From assembly GCF_003202285.1 (NCBI RefSeq), contig NZ_CM009984.1:60029-124028 (forward strand): a stretch of 64,000 nucleotides of DNA. The letters run 5' to 3'. This stretch comes from Prauserella muralis. Its GTDB lineage: Bacteria > Actinomycetota > Actinomycetes > Mycobacteriales > Pseudonocardiaceae. The notes under the pieces were generated by a model. That model searched no databases and was not told the origin of the DNA. It saw only the letters and a list, made by a program, of their open reading frames with translations. Below, in pieces: positions 41,280 through 50,427 of the stretch. The translations under genes were made by a program, and so were the position numbers. Each line of letters starts with the position of its first letter. The first letter of the stretch is position 1.

Positions 41280-42026
41280 ATGACCAGCAACTCACGCGGT
41301 GAGCAGACCGGCCCGCGCACCGAGAACCGCAGCCCGTGGACGCGGCCGGGGTTCCTGCTCGCGGGCGGGTTCGCCGTGCTCGTCGTTGTGCTGCTGGTGG
41401 CGGTGCTGGTGCTCACCAGCGGCGACGAGCCCGAGGCCGGCCCGCAGCCGCCGGCGGCGCCGGCGCCCAGCGGTGAGGCGCCGAGTGCGTCCAGTCCGCG
41501 CGATGTCGGGCCGACCGCGGTGCCGACCTCGCCGCCGGAGAGCGTGCGCTGGCAGCTCTACCACACGGTGGCGCTGCCGTTCTCGGAGCAGGCGGGCCCG
41601 TATGAGGCCGGGCGGTCCACCGCCACCGGCTACGCGCACACCCCGACCGGGGCGCTGCTGGCGGCCGCGCAGATCCCGATCCGCAAGCTGGTCGCCCCGG
41701 ACTGGCGGTCGGTGGTGGAGCAGCAGATCGTGGCCGGGCCCGGGCGCGAGGCCTTCACCCAGGCACGGGCCGAGGTGTCGGGTGCTGAGGTGACGCCGGG
41801 CCAGTTCGGGCAGTACGCCGGGTTCAAGTTCGTCAACTACACGCCGGACACGGCGACCATCCAGTTCGTCACCCGCTTCGTCAGCGGGCAGATGCAGGCC
41901 ACCACGATCACGGTGCAGTGGTCGCAGGGCGACTGGAAGCTGGTGCTGCAGCCCGACGGCGGGGACAGCCCCACCGCGCAGCCGGTGTCCGACCTGACCG
42001 GCTATGTGGCCTGGGGAGGGATGTAG
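41280..42026 (+). CDS. T4SS bitopic membrane protein (VirB8-like candidate)
   Basis: The protein is 248 aa from ATG 41280. A short cytosolic N-terminus precedes one membrane helix (residues about 25-47, FLLAGGFAVLVVVLLVAVLVL). A Pro/Ala/Ser linker and a roughly 160-aa extracytoplasmic domain follow, with alpha/beta pattern (VALPFSEQAGPYEAGRSTATGYAHTPTGALLAAAQI, ATTITVQWSQGDWKLVLQPDGG). The layout fits the NTF2-like VirB8/TcpC class or the DUF8175-type proteins of actinomycete ICEs. It is adjacent to the VirB6-like gene. Confidence 0.65.
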   Translation: MTSNSRGEQTGPRTENRSPWTRPGFLLAGGFAVLVVVLLVAVLVLTSGDEPEAGPQPPAAPAPSGEAPSASSPRDVGPTAVPTSPPESVRWQLYHTVALPFSEQAGPYEAGRSTATGYAHTPTGALLAAAQIPIRKLVAPDWRSVVEQQIVAGPGREAFTQARAEVSGAEVTPGQFGQYAGFKFVNYTPDTATIQFVTRFVSGQMQATTITVQWSQGDWKLVLQPDGGDSPTAQPVSDLTGYVAWGGM

Positions 42027-43331
42027 ATGCCGGATTTGTGTGATGTGCCCGGGGTCAACCTGGCCTGCGACGCGGTCGGCGGTGCCACGGAGGCTGTGGC
42101 GGGCTCGGTGCTGGAGTCGGCGGCCAAGGCCTTCGCCGAGGCGCTGGGCAAGCTGACCTCGACGCTGCTGACGTTTTGGACCAATGTGGACGTGCCCAAT
42201 TTGGAGGACCCGTCCGGTCCGGTGGCGTTCGTGCAGAACTCCACCGGCTGGCTGACCGGGTTCGTGCTGGTGGTCAGCCTGCTGATCGCCGGGGCGAAGA
42301 TGGCGATCCAGCAGAACCTCGAGGCGGGGCAGGACGCCGCCAAAGGCGTGTGGCAGCTGGTGCTCTACGCCGGGGCCGGGGTGCCCGGCATCGCGCTGCT
42401 GGGGGTGGCCGGGGACCGCTTCTCGCAGTGGATCCTGGACCGCGCCTCCGGCGGTGACCTCGGCGCCCGGTTGACCGAGATGTTCGCGCTCGGGGCGCTG
42501 CAGCCGATCGGGGTGGGCCTGGTGCTCATCGTGGCCCTGTTCGGGATCATCTCCGCGCTCGGACAGATGTTTTTGATGATCGTGCGGGTCGGCATGTTGG
42601 TGCTGCTGGCGGGGATGCTGCCGCTGTCGGCGGCCGCGGCGGTGTCCAAGGGCGGCAAGGAATGGTTCACCAAGACGCTGGGCTGGCTGCTGGCGTTTCT
42701 GGCCTACAAGCCCGCCGCCGCGATCATCTACGCCACGGCGTTCGCGATGGTCGGCAAGGGCGACAACCCCACCACCGTGCTGTCCGGGCTGTTTCTGATC
42801 GCGCTGTCGATCCTGGCGCTGCCCGCGCTGCTGCGGCTGGCGGTGCCGGTCACCGCCGCCGTCGCCGGGGGCGCGGCCGGGGCCGGTGCAGGGGGCGCGG
42901 TCGCAGCCGGTGGGGCCGTGGCCACCGGGGCGATGCAGATGCGTGCGATGCACGGCGGCGCCGCCAGCGGCGGTGGTGCCAGCGGTGGCCGCGCGGGTGG
43001 GCCGAGTGGATCGCCCACCGCGCCGGGCGGCGGACGCTCCGGCGGTGGGCAAGGAGCTGGCGGCGGGGCGCAGGTGGGGCGCCCAGCCGTTGCGGGAGCC
43101 GGCGGCGGCGCTGGGAGCGCCGGGGCAGGAGGGAGCTTCGCAGGCTCCGGTGCCGCCGCTGGCCGAGGCGCGGCCGCCGCGGGCCCGGTCGGCGCCGGGG
43201 TCGCGGCGGGCGCGCAGGCCCTGCAGGGCGGTGTGAGCGCCGCCCGCAACACCGCCAGCCACGCCGCCGGGGACGGCGGTGAGGCCGGTGGGGGACCGAC
43301 CGGGGCGGATCGAGGGGAGGACCGGCGGTGA
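42027..43331 (+). CDS. VirB6/TrbL-like polytopic membrane protein
   Basis: The protein is 434 aa, starting at the base after the preceding stop. Six to eight membrane helices run through residues 60-285, including LTGFVLVVSLLIAGAKMAI, IGVGLVLIVALFGIISALGQMFLMIV and MLVLLAGMLPLSAAAAV. A very Gly/Ala-rich cytosolic tail of about 130 residues follows. VirB6-type proteins form the inner-membrane part of the T4SS channel. The overlap with SCO6880 (GTGA at 43328) and the order VirB6, SCO6880, VirB4, VirD4 match known actinomycete conjugation loci. Confidence 0.8.
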   Translation: MPDLCDVPGVNLACDAVGGATEAVAGSVLESAAKAFAEALGKLTSTLLTFWTNVDVPNLEDPSGPVAFVQNSTGWLTGFVLVVSLLIAGAKMAIQQNLEAGQDAAKGVWQLVLYAGAGVPGIALLGVAGDRFSQWILDRASGGDLGARLTEMFALGALQPIGVGLVLIVALFGIISALGQMFLMIVRVGMLVLLAGMLPLSAAAAVSKGGKEWFTKTLGWLLAFLAYKPAAAIIYATAFAMVGKGDNPTTVLSGLFLIALSILALPALLRLAVPVTAAVAGGAAGAGAGGAVAAGGAVATGAMQMRAMHGGAASGGGASGGRAGGPSGSPTAPGGGRSGGGQGAGGGAQVGRPAVAGAGGGAGSAGAGGSFAGSGAAAGRGAAAAGPVGAGVAAGAQALQGGVSAARNTASHAAGDGGEAGGGPTGADRGEDRR

Positions 43332-44818
43332 GCACCGCGACCGACACACCGCGCTACCGCACCTACGGCAACTGGACCCGGCCGCGCTCACCGGGCATCT
43401 ACGGCCTGGGCACCGTGGGCACGGTGCTGCTGATCGCCGTCCCGGCGGCGATGGTGATCGGGTTCTTGGTCAGCGTGGGCACCGGGATTGTCATCGGCCT
43501 GCTCGGGCTGGCCGTGCTGGCGCCGCTGGCGGTGAAGGTCGGCGGCCGCTCACTCGGGGAGTTGATCTTCGTGCGGTTGGCGTTCTGGCGCACCCAGTCG
43601 AAAAAGGAGACCGTCTACCAGTCGGGGATGCTGGCCGAGCCCTACGGCGCGCACCGGCTGCCCGGGCTGCTGGCCCGCTCGGAGCTCGTGGCCACGCAGG
43701 ACGGGTTCGGGCTGCCCGCCGGGATCGTGGTCATCCCGCAGACCGGGCACTACACCGCCGTGCTCAAGCTCGACCCGGAGGGCGCGAGCCTGGTCGACCG
43801 GGAGCAGATCGATCAGTGGGTCGCCGGGTACGGGGCGTGGCTGGCGCAGCTGGCGCACGAACCCGGGTTCAGCGCCGCGACGGTGACCGTGGAGACGGCG
43901 CCGGATCCGGGCACCCGGCTGGCCATGTCGGTGTCCAGCCAGCGCAGTGACGACGCCCCCGAGCTGGCGCAGCGGGTGCTCGACACCATCACCACCACCT
44001 ACCCGGCCGGCTCGGCGCAGGTCACCGCGTGGGCGACGCTGACCTACCACTCCACCGGCAGCCGGAACCGACGCGGCCGCGAGGCGATGATCAACCATGT
44101 GGCGGCCCGGCTGCCCGGCCTGGCCGACGGGCTGCGCAACACCGGCGCCGGGGCGGTGCGGCCGATGACCGCGCAGGAGATCGCCGAGACCGTCAAGATC
44201 GCCTACGACCCCGAGCTGGCGATCCCGGTCGAGCAGCACCGTGCCCGGGGCGAGTCGACCGGGATCACCTGGGATGGCGCCGGGCCGAAGGCTGATGCGG
44301 CGGCGTGGGACGCCTACCGGCACGACTCCGGGGTCTCGCGGGTGTGGTCGATGGAGCAGGCCCCGCGCGGCACGGTGCTGGCCCGGGTGCTGGAGCAGCT
44401 GCTCGCGCCGCACCCGCAGATCCCGCGCAAGCGGGTCACCCTGGTGTACCGGCCGCACGCGCCCGGCGAGGCGGCCCGCATCGTCGACCGCGACGTGCGC
44501 ACCGCCCACTTCACCCAGAACTCCCACCGTCAGGTCGCCCGGGACGCGGTGACCATTCGCGCCGCCGAGCAGGCCGCCCGCGAGGAAGCCGAGGGCGCCG
44601 GCGTCACCCGCTTCACCCTGCTCGCCACCGTCACCGTCGACTCGGTCGAGGATCTGGCCGACGCCGACACCATCATGGACGGCCTGGAAGGCACCGCGCG
44701 GCTGGAGCTGCGCCCGGTCTACGGCGGGCAGCGGGCCGCGTTCGCCGTGGGCCTGCCCACTGGGGTGGTGCTGCCCGAGCACGTCGTGGTGCCCACCAGC
44801 GTGCGGGAGGCGCTGTGA
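43328..44818 (+). CDS. SCO6880-family T4SS protein
   Basis: The protein is 496 aa from GTG 43328. Two N-terminal membrane helices (TVLLIAVPAAMVIGFLVSV and GTGIVIGLLGLAVLAPLAV) are followed by the domain RSLGELIFVRLAFWRTQSKKETVYQSGML and a large cytosolic region with KLDPEGASLVDREQIDQWV, all hallmarks of the SCO6880 family (PrgI-like N-terminus plus VirB4-related N-terminal domain). In these systems the VirB4 function is split: SCO6880 carries the membrane/N-terminal part and the next gene the ATPase. It is part of the conjugative channel. Confidence 0.85.
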   Translation: MSTATDTPRYRTYGNWTRPRSPGIYGLGTVGTVLLIAVPAAMVIGFLVSVGTGIVIGLLGLAVLAPLAVKVGGRSLGELIFVRLAFWRTQSKKETVYQSGMLAEPYGAHRLPGLLARSELVATQDGFGLPAGIVVIPQTGHYTAVLKLDPEGASLVDREQIDQWVAGYGAWLAQLAHEPGFSAATVTVETAPDPGTRLAMSVSSQRSDDAPELAQRVLDTITTTYPAGSAQVTAWATLTYHSTGSRNRRGREAMINHVAARLPGLADGLRNTGAGAVRPMTAQEIAETVKIAYDPELAIPVEQHRARGESTGITWDGAGPKADAAAWDAYRHDSGVSRVWSMEQAPRGTVLARVLEQLLAPHPQIPRKRVTLVYRPHAPGEAARIVDRDVRTAHFTQNSHRQVARDAVTIRAAEQAAREEAEGAGVTRFTLLATVTVDSVEDLADADTIMDGLEGTARLELRPVYGGQRAAFAVGLPTGVVLPEHVVVPTSVREAL

Positions 44819-46296
44819 GCGCCCCGGCCCGGCCTGCGCCCGGCCCGCGCGGCATCCCCGGCCCCGGCGGCGGCCGCGACGGCTACGTGCCCCAGCTGCG
44901 GGAGTGGCGCGGCACCACGGTGCAGGTGTGCGGGCTGTGGCCGTTCTCCGCGGCCGCCGGATCCCCAATGGTCGGCGTGCCGGTCGGGCGGCATCTGATC
45001 ACCGGCGCCACCGTGTGCTTCGACCCGATCACCTGGTTCCGGCACGGCCTGATCTCCAACCCCGGCGTCGGGGTGCTGGGCCTGCCCGGCCTGGGCAAAT
45101 CGACGTTCCTGCGGCGGCTGCTGCTGGGCCTGGTCGGCTTCGGTGTCAAACCGCTGGTGCTGGGCGATCTCAAACCCGACTACGCCGACCTGGTCGAAGC
45201 CCTGGGCGGGCAGGTGGTGCGGCTCGGCCGCGGCCGCGGCACGCTCAACCCGCTCGACACCGGCGCGCTCGGCCAGGCCGCCGCCCGGCTGCAGGGCGCG
45301 GCCGCCGAGGCGCTGCGCGCCGAGATCCACGGCCGTCAGCTGCACATGGTGGCCGCGCTGATCGCGATCGTGCGCGGCCCGCACCGCCCCGTCGACCACG
45401 ACGAGAGCACCATCCTCTCCGCCGCGCTGCGGGTGCTGGCCGCCCGCCACCGCGACCGCGTGCCGGTGCTGGCGGATCTGATCCGGGTGCTCGACGAGGG
45501 TCCCAGCGAGGTCCGCGCCGTGGTGCTCGACCGCGGCGACGAGCAGCGCTACCGCGACGCCGTCGACCCGCTGCACAAGTCGCTGGTCGGGCTGCTCGAC
45601 GGTGCGCTGGGCGAGGTGTTCGCCCACCCCACCAGCGTGCAGATCGACCTCGACGCCCCCGCGGTGTGCATGGATCTGTCCCGCATCGTCGCCGGGGACG
45701 CCGCCCTGCAGGCCGCCTCGCTGCTGGCCACCTGGTCCAGCGGGTTCGGTGCCGTGGCCGGGGCCCAAGCGCTGGCCGATGCCGGGCTGGCCCCGCAGCG
45801 CAACTACTTCGTCATCATGGACGAGCTGTGGCGGGTGCTGCGCGCCGGCGCAGGCCTGGTCGACCGGGTCGATGCCATCACCCGGCTGGACCGCAACGAG
45901 GGCTACGGCAAGGCGCTGTGCACCCACACCCTGGCTGACCTCGAAGCGCTGCCCACCCCAGAAGACCGGGCCAAGGCGCGCGGGCTGTTCGAGCGGTGCG
46001 CGGTCACGGTGATGTCCGGGCTGCCGCGCAAAGAGCTGGCCGACCTGCAGGGCCTGGTGCACCTCTCGCACGAGGAACAGAACCACGTCACCCGCTGGTC
46101 CGACCCGGCGCCGTGGGACAACGCCACCGGGCAGCGCGCCACCCCGCCCGGGCTGGGCAAGTTCCTCATCAAGGCCGGGCGCAAACCGGGCATCCCCTGC
46201 GAGGTCGTGCTCACCGACGCCGAGATCGACCTCAACAACACCAACCGGCGCTGGCAGATGGCCGCGCTGGCCGCGGGAGGCGGTGTCGAGGAATGA
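44815..46296 (+). CDS. VirB4-like T4SS ATPase
   Basis: The protein is 493 aa from GTG 44815, overlapping SCO6880's stop. Walker A is GLPGLGKSTFLRRLL (around residue 90), Walker B is NYFVIMDELWRVLRAG (around 330), and a VirB4-type TR(L/Q)..NEGYGKALCTHTLADLEAL motif follows. It uses ATP to assemble or power the secretion channel. It has no membrane segment and relies on the SCO6880 protein for that. Length and motif spacing are typical of the actinomycete split form. Confidence 0.88.
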   Translation: MSAPARPAPGPRGIPGPGGGRDGYVPQLREWRGTTVQVCGLWPFSAAAGSPMVGVPVGRHLITGATVCFDPITWFRHGLISNPGVGVLGLPGLGKSTFLRRLLLGLVGFGVKPLVLGDLKPDYADLVEALGGQVVRLGRGRGTLNPLDTGALGQAAARLQGAAAEALRAEIHGRQLHMVAALIAIVRGPHRPVDHDESTILSAALRVLAARHRDRVPVLADLIRVLDEGPSEVRAVVLDRGDEQRYRDAVDPLHKSLVGLLDGALGEVFAHPTSVQIDLDAPAVCMDLSRIVAGDAALQAASLLATWSSGFGAVAGAQALADAGLAPQRNYFVIMDELWRVLRAGAGLVDRVDAITRLDRNEGYGKALCTHTLADLEALPTPEDRAKARGLFERCAVTVMSGLPRKELADLQGLVHLSHEEQNHVTRWSDPAPWDNATGQRATPPGLGKFLIKAGRKPGIPCEVVLTDAEIDLNNTNRRWQMAALAAGGGVEE

Positions 46297-48059
46297 GCGG
46301 CCACCCCCAGCGCCCGCCCGGGGCGTGGGAGTCCTGGGCGCTGGCCGCGGTGTGCGGGATGGTGCTGCTGATCGTGCTCGCCGTCTGGGGCGCCGGAAGC
46401 CTCGGCGACACGATCACCGGCCACCCGGTGCAGCCCAACCCGTTCGGCTACGTCGCCGAGCTCGCCCTCGGCGAGCGCGCGTGGCCGGGCACCCCCGCCA
46501 CCCTGGCCCTGGCCGGACTCGGGCTGCTGCTGCTGGGCGTGACCGTCGCCGCGGTGGTGCTGGTGCGGCGCCGTCGTCGCCGCCCGGAATCGGAGCGGCG
46601 CATCGCGCAGGCCGCGCGGCTGCTGGCCCACCCGAAAGACCTGCCCGCGCTGTCCCCGGCTGGGGTCGCGGCCTCGGCGGCGCGGCTGCGGCCGTCCTCG
46701 AGGATCGACCCGCGCAACCCCGCCCAGCACGGGCGGCTTATCGGCCGCACCGTGGTCGGGGACATGCCGGTGCGCGCCAGCCACGAAGACCTCGGCGTGC
46801 ACATCTGGGGCCCGCGCACTGGCAAGACCACCGCGTTGACGATCCCGATGCTGGTCGAGGCCGACGGCCCGGCGATCGCCACCACCAACCGCCGCGACCT
46901 CCCGGACGCCACCCGCGGGCCGCGGCGCCGCCGCGGGCACGACTTCGTGTTCGACCTGCAGCAGGTCGCCGGCGAGCCGCAACGCTTCTGGTACAACCCG
47001 TTCCGCCGGATCGAGTCCATCTCCGACGCCGAGGTCGTGGCCGGGCACTTCGTCGCCGGAACCCGCGACGCCGACGCCAAGACCGACGCCTACTTCGACG
47101 GCTCCGCCGAGTCCCTGCTGGCCGCCTGCCTGCTGGCCGCCGCCCGCGACGGCGGCACACTCATCGACGTCTACCGCTGGCTCGGCGACGCCAGCGACGA
47201 CACCCCGTTCCGCATCCTCGAACGCTCCGGCGACGACCTGGTCGCCGTCGAGGTCAGATCCGTGCTCCAGGCCCCGGAGAAGCAACAGGCCGGGGTCTAC
47301 GACACCGCGCTGAAACTGCTGCGCTGCCTGCGCAACCCCGACGTGCTGCGCTGGGTCACCCCACCCCGCAGCGGCGGGATCCCCGAGTTCGACCCGGCCC
47401 GCTTCGTGACCTCCACCGACACGCTCTACCTGCTCAGTAATGAGGGCCCCGGCTCGGCCGCGCCGCTGGTGGCCACGCTGACCGAGCACGTCTGCCACGC
47501 CGCCGTGCGCGCCGCCGCCACCCGCCCCCTCGGACGGATCGACCCGCCGCTGACCTCGATCCTGGACGAGGCCGCCAACGTGTGCCGCTGGCGCGACCTG
47601 CCCAACCTGTACTCCCACTTCGGCGGCCGCGGCATCGTGGTCGAGACGATCCTGCAGTCCTGGAACCAGGGCGTCGAAGCCTGGGGACATGGCGGCATGG
47701 CCAAGCTGTGGGGCGCGGCCAACGTCCGCACCTACGGCGGCGGCTCCGCCGACGCCGACTGGCTACGCAAGATGGCCGAGATCGCCGGCGAGTACGACAT
47801 GCACAAGATCTCCGTCAGCACCGACCACTCCGGCCGCCGCTCCCGCTCCTTCCAACCCACCCCGAAGCAAAAGCTGCCGGTCGACCTGCTGGCCGCGATG
47901 CCCAAAGGCCGGGCGCTGGTGCTCGCCTCCGGCGCCCCCGCGTTCCTGGCCAAGACCGTGCCCTGGTGGCAAGGCCAGCACGCCGAGGCCATCCGCACCA
48001 GCCTCGCCGAACACGACCCCGGCAGCACCAGCACCCCGGCCGCCGCGCCCGCGGCCTGA
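46293..48059 (+). CDS. VirD4/TraG-type coupling protein
   Basis: The protein is 588 aa from ATG 46293, overlapping the VirB4-like stop. Two N-terminal membrane helices (LAAVCGMVLLIVLAVWGAG and TLALAGLGLLLLGVTVAAVVLV) are followed by Walker A GPRTGKTTALTIPML (around residue 175) and Walker B LTSILDEAANVC (around 422), with the TraG/TraD motif YLLSNEGPGSAAPLVATL. Coupling proteins recruit the relaxase-DNA complex to the T4SS. No relaxase is visible in this window, so its partner lies elsewhere or is of an unrecognised type. Confidence 0.88.
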   Translation: MSGHPQRPPGAWESWALAAVCGMVLLIVLAVWGAGSLGDTITGHPVQPNPFGYVAELALGERAWPGTPATLALAGLGLLLLGVTVAAVVLVRRRRRRPESERRIAQAARLLAHPKDLPALSPAGVAASAARLRPSSRIDPRNPAQHGRLIGRTVVGDMPVRASHEDLGVHIWGPRTGKTTALTIPMLVEADGPAIATTNRRDLPDATRGPRRRRGHDFVFDLQQVAGEPQRFWYNPFRRIESISDAEVVAGHFVAGTRDADAKTDAYFDGSAESLLAACLLAAARDGGTLIDVYRWLGDASDDTPFRILERSGDDLVAVEVRSVLQAPEKQQAGVYDTALKLLRCLRNPDVLRWVTPPRSGGIPEFDPARFVTSTDTLYLLSNEGPGSAAPLVATLTEHVCHAAVRAAATRPLGRIDPPLTSILDEAANVCRWRDLPNLYSHFGGRGIVVETILQSWNQGVEAWGHGGMAKLWGAANVRTYGGGSADADWLRKMAEIAGEYDMHKISVSTDHSGRRSRSFQPTPKQKLPVDLLAAMPKGRALVLASGAPAFLAKTVPWWQGQHAEAIRTSLAEHDPGSTSTPAAAPAA

Positions 48060-48088
48060 CCACCACCCCGGAAAGCGAGGCACCCGCC

Positions 48089-48562
48089 ATGAGCGACGAA
48101 TGGGACGACGCCCTGGCCCCCGCGCTCACCGCACGCGGCAACGGCCAGGCCGCCAGCAGCGCAGCGCCCCCACCGGCCACGACCAGCGGCGGCGGTGCAC
48201 CCGCGGGACAACCGGATCAGCCGCAGCCGGTGTATCCCGACGTCGAGGCCTGGGTCACCGACTGGTTCGCCCAGATCATCCGACGCCCCCGCATCAAAGG
48301 CTGGCGCTGGTGCCCCCAATGGTGGCAACACCCCGAGGCCATCGACCGGCTCGAAGCGCTCTGGCGGGCCTGGGAAGCCCTGCGCCTGGACGGCACCACC
48401 GGCATGAGCGTGTGGTGGCGCGACCACTGCGACCCCCACCTGGCCGCCCTCACCGACCAAGACCGCAGTCCCTTCAAGCAGTGCTCGGAGGAGCGGGGGC
48501 ATGTCGGCGAGGACGAACCTCTGCCGGTCGAGCCTGCCCCGAGCGGCTTCTGGGGCACCTGA
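48089..48562 (+). CDS. DUF4913-family protein
   Basis: The protein is 157 aa from ATG 48089. A disordered Ala/Pro/Gly N-terminus precedes the conserved block VEAWVTDWFAQIIRRPRIKGWRWCPQWWQHPEAIDRLEALWRAWEALR, then GMSVWWRDHCDPHL, the DUF4913 signature rich in Trp. This family almost always closes actinomycete conjugation operons. The biochemical role is unknown. A palindromic terminator follows 4 nt after its stop. Confidence 0.85.
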   Translation: MSDEWDDALAPALTARGNGQAASSAAPPPATTSGGGAPAGQPDQPQPVYPDVEAWVTDWFAQIIRRPRIKGWRWCPQWWQHPEAIDRLEALWRAWEALRLDGTTGMSVWWRDHCDPHLAALTDQDRSPFKQCSEERGHVGEDEPLPVEPAPSGFWGT

Positions 48563-48566
48563 CTAT

Positions 48567-48584
48567 CAAAAACGAGCGTTTTTG
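48567..48584 (+). terminator. Intrinsic terminator of the T4SS operon
   Basis: CAAAAACG-AG-CGTTTTTG is a perfect 8-bp stem with T-run inside the 3' arm, 4 nt after the DUF4913 stop. It fits a rho-independent terminator, though the two-base loop implies that the inner pairs open. Confidence 0.65.
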
Positions 48585-48682
48585 CACAGATGGGGTCGTG
48601 CAGGGCGTAAGGCGGGCCGTGCCTGAGCATTGGTGTTGCGCTGCCGTGTCTACCGCTGTCGGCTGACCGAAAGGATGCTCTC

Positions 48683-49525
48683 GTGGACTACTCCGGCGCC
48701 CAGCCTGCCGACGACGAGACCGATTGGCTGCAGCGGCTGAACTCCATGCTCCCGACCATTGCCAAATGGGCGGAGAGGACCAGATCTGCACCCTCCACAC
48801 CGGTCCCCGGAAGCAGCCTCGCCCGCGACGACGAGTTGTTCCCGCCCCAGCCCGCCTCGCACGTCGCCTACGCCGCGATCGTCACCGCCACCGAACACCT
48901 GGACCTCTTCCGCGTCGCCTTCCAAGCCAGCCGAGCCCTGTTTCCCTCGGGCTACTTCACGCTGCTGCGCACGGCGCTGATGGGCGCCGCGCAGGCAATC
49001 TGGGTCCTCAAAGGACCGCGCCCGCAGCGACAGGAGAACGCGCTGCGGATCGTGCGCGACGACATCAAACAACGCCATGGCCTGCTCACGGTCGACGTGC
49101 CAGAAGCGCTCGGACTGGGGGAGCGCATCGAGGAAGAGCGTGAGCGCCTTCAACGGCAGCTTCGCGAGGTGCAGGCAGCCGCCGCGCATCTGGGATTCAA
49201 CGCCAAGGCCGTGAACGGCTGGCGCCTGAACATGACTCAGGTGATCAAGACGGCCAGCGAGCTCGTCCACGGCAACGGTCAGGGCGATGAGGCCACCCGC
49301 TACGGAACCTCGCTGCTGTGGCGGCTGCAGAGCGGGCACGCACACGGCACGCCGTCCATGCGGATCATGCAGGTGGAGCGCACCGAGGTGACCGCGCACG
49401 ACGACGGCACCCTCTTCGGTAAGGCCACCACCACAGCCGTGGACGTCGGTGCTGCTGCCGCAGCCTCCCTGCTCATGCTCAACGATGCCTGGCGGTTGTA
49501 CGACCTACGGTGCCAGCCAGCCTGA
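48683..49525 (+). CDS. Hypothetical helical protein
   Basis: The protein is 280 aa from GTG 48683 with GAAAGGA upstream. It is mostly helical: VAYAAIVTATEHLDLFRVAFQASRALFPSGYFTLLRTALMGAAQAIWVL, then a charged coiled-coil-like helix (ERIEEERERLQRQLREVQAAAAHLG) and WRLQSGHAHGTPSMR. The His-x-His-Gly segment and general pattern recall uncharacterised proteins related to abortive-infection or HEPN-like folds, but no motif is decisive. It has its own terminator and is separate from the T4SS operon. Confidence 0.6.
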   Translation: MDYSGAQPADDETDWLQRLNSMLPTIAKWAERTRSAPSTPVPGSSLARDDELFPPQPASHVAYAAIVTATEHLDLFRVAFQASRALFPSGYFTLLRTALMGAAQAIWVLKGPRPQRQENALRIVRDDIKQRHGLLTVDVPEALGLGERIEEERERLQRQLREVQAAAAHLGFNAKAVNGWRLNMTQVIKTASELVHGNGQGDEATRYGTSLLWRLQSGHAHGTPSMRIMQVERTEVTAHDDGTLFGKATTTAVDVGAAAAASLLMLNDAWRLYDLRCQPA

Positions 49526-49546
49526 AGTCAGCCCACGGCCGAGAAC

Positions 49547-49587
49547 GGCCCCGCGTGCGCCGTGCGAGGTGCGGTGCACGCGGGGCC
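49547..49587 (+). terminator. Hairpin terminator
   Basis: GGCCCCGCGTGC (49547-49558) and GCACGCGGGGCC (49576-49587) pair perfectly over 17 nt, 22 nt after the preceding stop; followed by TTCACC. Confidence 0.6.
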
Positions 49588-49682
49588 TTCACCTGTACCC
49601 GCAGTGTGTCAATCGCTCCCGGCACACGTCCAGGTACCCCAGCTCTCCGGACAAGACACCCTCGACGCGATGACACAAAATT

Positions 49683-49696
49683 GAAACTGTAGTTTC
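49683..49696. promoter_or_regulatory. Palindromic operator candidate
   Basis: GAAACTGTAGTTTC is a perfect inverted repeat (GAAAC-TGTA-GTTTC) about 50 nt upstream of the GNAT-like gene, in an AT-richer patch that continues ATATTTGTGCGAAAC. Probably a promoter with operator. Confidence 0.5.
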
Positions 49697-49744
49697 ATAT
49701 TTGTGCGAAACTGGTTCGGTATGCCGACGCAACAGGGGGCCGCC

Positions 49745-50395
49745 ATGATCCCGGATCTGCCAGCCAACCCGTTGTCGATCGAACTGTCGCTGAGCCATCG
49801 GCGGCTGTGGTGGCACATCGAACCGCAGGACGAGGACCCCGAGCCGTGGGAGATCTCGGCCGACGTGTGGGAGCCCAACCCGTGCCCGGCCAACCTGCGC
49901 CACGTCGCCGACCTCTCGCTGGTGGCCACCGACGTGGCTCATCGGCGCAGCTTGCTCGACACCGTGCCGCTCGGTGAGCCGATCCGCGCCTTTCTGGACG
50001 AGGCCGTCGACGCCGACACCAGACGACTGCACCCCGAGCTGGACAACTGCCTAAGCCCGGGACCGGAGCGTTTCCTGATCGTTCGCCGGGTCGAGGTCAC
50101 CGAGCAGTGGCAAGGCCATGGGCTCGCCGCCGCCCTGCTGGCCGGGTCTCTGCGCATGATGTCCAAGGTCGCCCGGTGCGGCGTTGCCGGTCCGACCACC
50201 GCCGACTTCGCCGACGAGGCCATCGACGAGGTGACGGCCGCGCTCTCCAGCGCCCGAGCCACCGGGTTGCTGGAACGCATCGGGTTCTGGCGCTGGCGCA
50301 GCGCCCACGTGATCGATCTGCGCAGCCCCACGCTGCTCGCACCCCGTGAAGACATCCTCGAACGCTGGTGGCCCGACGACCTCGGAACCTTCTGA
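49745..50395 (+). CDS. GNAT-like acetyltransferase-fold protein (paralogue-like)
   Basis: The protein is 216 aa from ATG 49745 (GGGGG seven nt upstream; GTG 49703 and ATG 49721 are in frame). Motif A-like EVTEQWQGHGLAAALLAGSLRMM contains Q-G-H-G-L-A, the acetyl-CoA-binding pattern, and a later LLERIGFWRWRSAHVIDL segment is motif B-like. It shares layout and key segments with the protein at 14607-15326. The N-terminal half (LSLSHRRLWWHIEPQDEDPEPWEISADVWE) differs. The target is unknown. Confidence 0.65.
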   Translation: MIPDLPANPLSIELSLSHRRLWWHIEPQDEDPEPWEISADVWEPNPCPANLRHVADLSLVATDVAHRRSLLDTVPLGEPIRAFLDEAVDADTRRLHPELDNCLSPGPERFLIVRRVEVTEQWQGHGLAAALLAGSLRMMSKVARCGVAGPTTADFADEAIDEVTAALSSARATGLLERIGFWRWRSAHVIDLRSPTLLAPREDILERWWPDDLGTF

Positions 50396-50427
50396 CCTGC
50401 CGACGCCGCACGAGTAGCGCAGAGGAA

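Noticed and set aside
41292..43391. Leftward 699-codon open frame opposite the VirB8/VirB6-like genes
   Set aside because: Arg/Gln/His-rich antisense composition typical of shadow frames; the rightward genes have membrane helices and proper overlaps.
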